From Apoda limacodes (Eukaryota > Arthropoda > Insecta > Lepidoptera > Limacodidae): a DNA stretch of 64,000 nucleotides. The stretch lies in NCBI GenBank assembly GCA_946406115.1, contig OX291552.1, forward strand, positions 1,674,001 through 1,738,000. Direction: 5' to 3'. How positions within the stretch are numbered: position 1 is the first letter of the stretch; the number at the start of each line of letters is the position of its first letter. Of the stretch, positions 63,701 through 64,000 are shown in pieces. The position numbers and the translations under genes are program-made. Below the pieces are notes generated by a model that saw only the letters and a list, made by a program, of their open reading frames with translations, made no database searches and was not told where the DNA came from.

Positions 63701-64000
63701 CTCAGTTGTGGATAATATTCTTACTTCATGGTTCCTCCTGTAGTTACAGTAAGATCCTCCCCAGTTTTAAAACGTGAACAACCGCGATTCAGCACCCATT
63801 CTAGCCGGTTTCCGCGAGGAACACCTGACTGACGATCAATCGACAGAGTGTTAGTACTATTTGTGTGGGTGTGAGTGAAGGTTTAACTGACCCATTCCTG
63901 AGTTCGTTCCTGGCGACGCGCATGGCGAGGTCCAGCACGGCGCCGGCGGCCATGCGTGCGGCGGCCGCGGTGTGCTCCGCCCACGCGGTGTCGGGGTCTA
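57562..64000 (-). CDS. HDAC4: Class IIa histone deacetylase (HDAC4 type), C-terminal catalytic half
   Basis: Minus-strand exons in coding order: 64000-63892 (continues outside), 62854-62716, 62219-61977, 60978-60838, 58204-58016, 57723-57562. All have AG/GT borders and join in frame to 326 residues. By family knowledge these are Zn-dependent lysine deacetylases that shuttle between nucleus and cytoplasm and repress MEF2-type transcription. Seen: the PPGHHAEP active-site histidines, [13 protein letters not shown] with the Asp and His zinc ligands, [18 protein letters not shown] with the third ligand, and LEGGYDL with tyrosine at the position where vertebrate class IIa enzymes have histidine. 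The end [10 protein letters not shown] resembles the HDAC4 C-terminal export signal. The regulatory N-terminus lies beyond the window. Confidence 0.95.
57724..58015. other. HDAC4 intron
   Basis: Short AT-rich intron between the last two coding exons. Confidence 0.6.
58016..58204 (-). CDS. HDAC4: HDAC4 exon with catalytic GGY motif
   Basis: [20 protein letters not shown], then [15 protein letters not shown], match HDAC4 [20 protein letters not shown] and CVSALLGNELDPLP. The tyrosine of EGGYD is the transition-state residue of active HDACs. The acceptor is ATGTGAGACAG and the donor TTCG|GTGAGA, phase 0 at both ends. Confidence 0.96.
58259..60775 (-). mobile_element. Jockey-like LINE in HDAC4 intron, with an RTE fragment inside
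   Basis: Minus-strand order: endonuclease piece ([15 protein letters not shown] near 60640, [13 protein letters not shown] near 60490), pre-RT linker, and RT with [18 protein letters not shown] (59660). Then come [20 protein letters not shown] (59400), FADD (59121-59132) and a C-terminal [18 protein letters not shown] (58620). A GC-rich 3' UTR and poly-A (poly-T 58259-58269) end it. Frameshifts and stops are numerous. It is the same family as 30092-33530. It begins only about 60 bp from the HDAC exon at 60838. Confidence 0.88.
58650..58800 (+). mobile_element. RTE-like 3'-end fragment within the Jockey element
   Basis: The reverse complement reads GGTGGCAAACAAGCACACGG and GGACGCTTGTAACACCAGGG, the same sequence as 9532-9690 and 38115-38270 but in the opposite orientation. 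The Jockey C-terminal sequence continues on the far side, so the fragment lies inside it. Part of the Jockey RT C-terminus is missing at the junction. Confidence 0.8.
60838..60978 (-). CDS. HDAC4: HDAC4 exon (third zinc ligand)
   Basis: [20 protein letters not shown], then [20 protein letters not shown], match HDAC4 [20 protein letters not shown] and PLGGYNLSARCFGYLT. The aspartate of GFD is a zinc ligand. The acceptor is TTCGTTGCAG and the donor AAAG|GTTACA, phase 0. Confidence 0.97.
60979..61976. other. HDAC4 intron with an unexplained open stretch
   Basis: Mostly AT-rich. 61690-61870 is GC-richer and open on both strands (plus: [18 protein letters not shown], then CEGCGEPL), probably a decayed mobile-element coding piece. 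I could not assign it. A CCCATACAACAAAAG motif at 61602 links to the repeat at 46145. Confidence 0.45.
61977..62219 (-). CDS. HDAC4: HDAC4 exon (zinc-binding DVHHGNG)
   Basis: [37 protein letters not shown] and [19 protein letters not shown] match HDAC4 almost throughout. The Asp and His of DVH are zinc ligands. The acceptor is GTGTACGTACAG and the donor TAAG|GTAACA, phase 0 at both ends. Confidence 0.98.
62220..62715. other. HDAC4 intron
   Basis: AT-rich. Nothing recognised. Confidence 0.45.
62716..62854 (-). CDS. HDAC4: HDAC4 exon (active-site PGHH)
   Basis: After completing a glycine codon it reads [35 protein letters not shown] and ILIVDW. HDAC4 has [20 protein letters not shown]. The paired histidines are the catalytic charge-relay residues. 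The acceptor is CGCTGTTACAG and the donor ACTGG|GTGAGC. Confidence 0.97.
62855..63891. other. HDAC4 intron
   Basis: No gene or named repeat recognised. Mixed AT-rich sequence. Confidence 0.4.
63892..64000 (-). CDS. HDAC4: HDAC4 exon, partial at window edge
   Basis: [20 protein letters not shown], then [16 protein letters not shown], match HDAC4 [20 protein letters not shown] and VVELVFKVATGELKNG. The donor AATGG|GTCAGT carries GG into the next exon, giving the [12 protein letters not shown] junction exactly as in the family. The 5' part lies beyond 64000. Confidence 0.95.

Overview
This is a piece of an animal nuclear genome, almost certainly from a moth or butterfly (Lepidoptera). Short GC-rich exons with canonical GT/AG splice sites sit in AT-rich introns packed with LINEs and SINEs of types I recognise from lepidopteran genomes. 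I cannot name the species. There are no bacterial-style operons, tRNA or rRNA genes, or CRISPR arrays.

Two host genes explain the coding content, and they converge. On the + strand, 15 exons between 9216 and 52091 encode the orthologue of mio/MIOS, a GATOR2 subunit in amino-acid signalling to mTORC1. They give about 840 residues in one unbroken frame, from the early WD40 propeller to the C-terminal zinc-binding domain. The first roughly 45 residues were not found and are probably upstream of the window. On the - strand, six exons from the right edge (64000) down to 57562 encode the C-terminal catalytic half of a class IIa histone deacetylase (HDAC4 type). The two stop codons are about 5.5 kb apart.

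Layout: 1-9215 holds an RTE fragment, a 5S-rRNA-derived relic, a long inverted repeat and two decayed LINEs. 9216-11901 holds mio exons 1-3. 11902-28703 is a 16.8-kb intron with a Jockey-like LINE, two minisatellites, a LINE with an esterase-like ORF1, another LINE and a DNA transposon with an 8-bp target duplication. 28704-36254 holds exons 4-9, with a Jockey element split by an LTR-like insertion in one intron. 36255-41443 is an intron carrying an RTE-like element with an 891-codon open frame. 41444-44827 holds exons 10-13. 44828-51482 is an intron with a tRNA-derived SINE, a hAT-like fragment and a degenerate ATTCTTG-rich array. 51483-52091 holds the last two exons. 52092-57561 is intergenic or 3' UTR sequence. 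57562-64000 is the HDAC gene, one intron of which contains a Jockey element carrying a piece of the same RTE family.

I found no clearly new multi-gene system. The most unusual structures are the roughly 210-bp-arm inverted repeat at 2186-2700, the 1,795-bp DNA transposon at 25653-27447, the 1,834-bp LTR-like insertion in the Jockey element at 30405-32238, and the 16-bp and 25-bp minisatellites. All homology statements come from reading the translations and from memory of the families. No database search was run.
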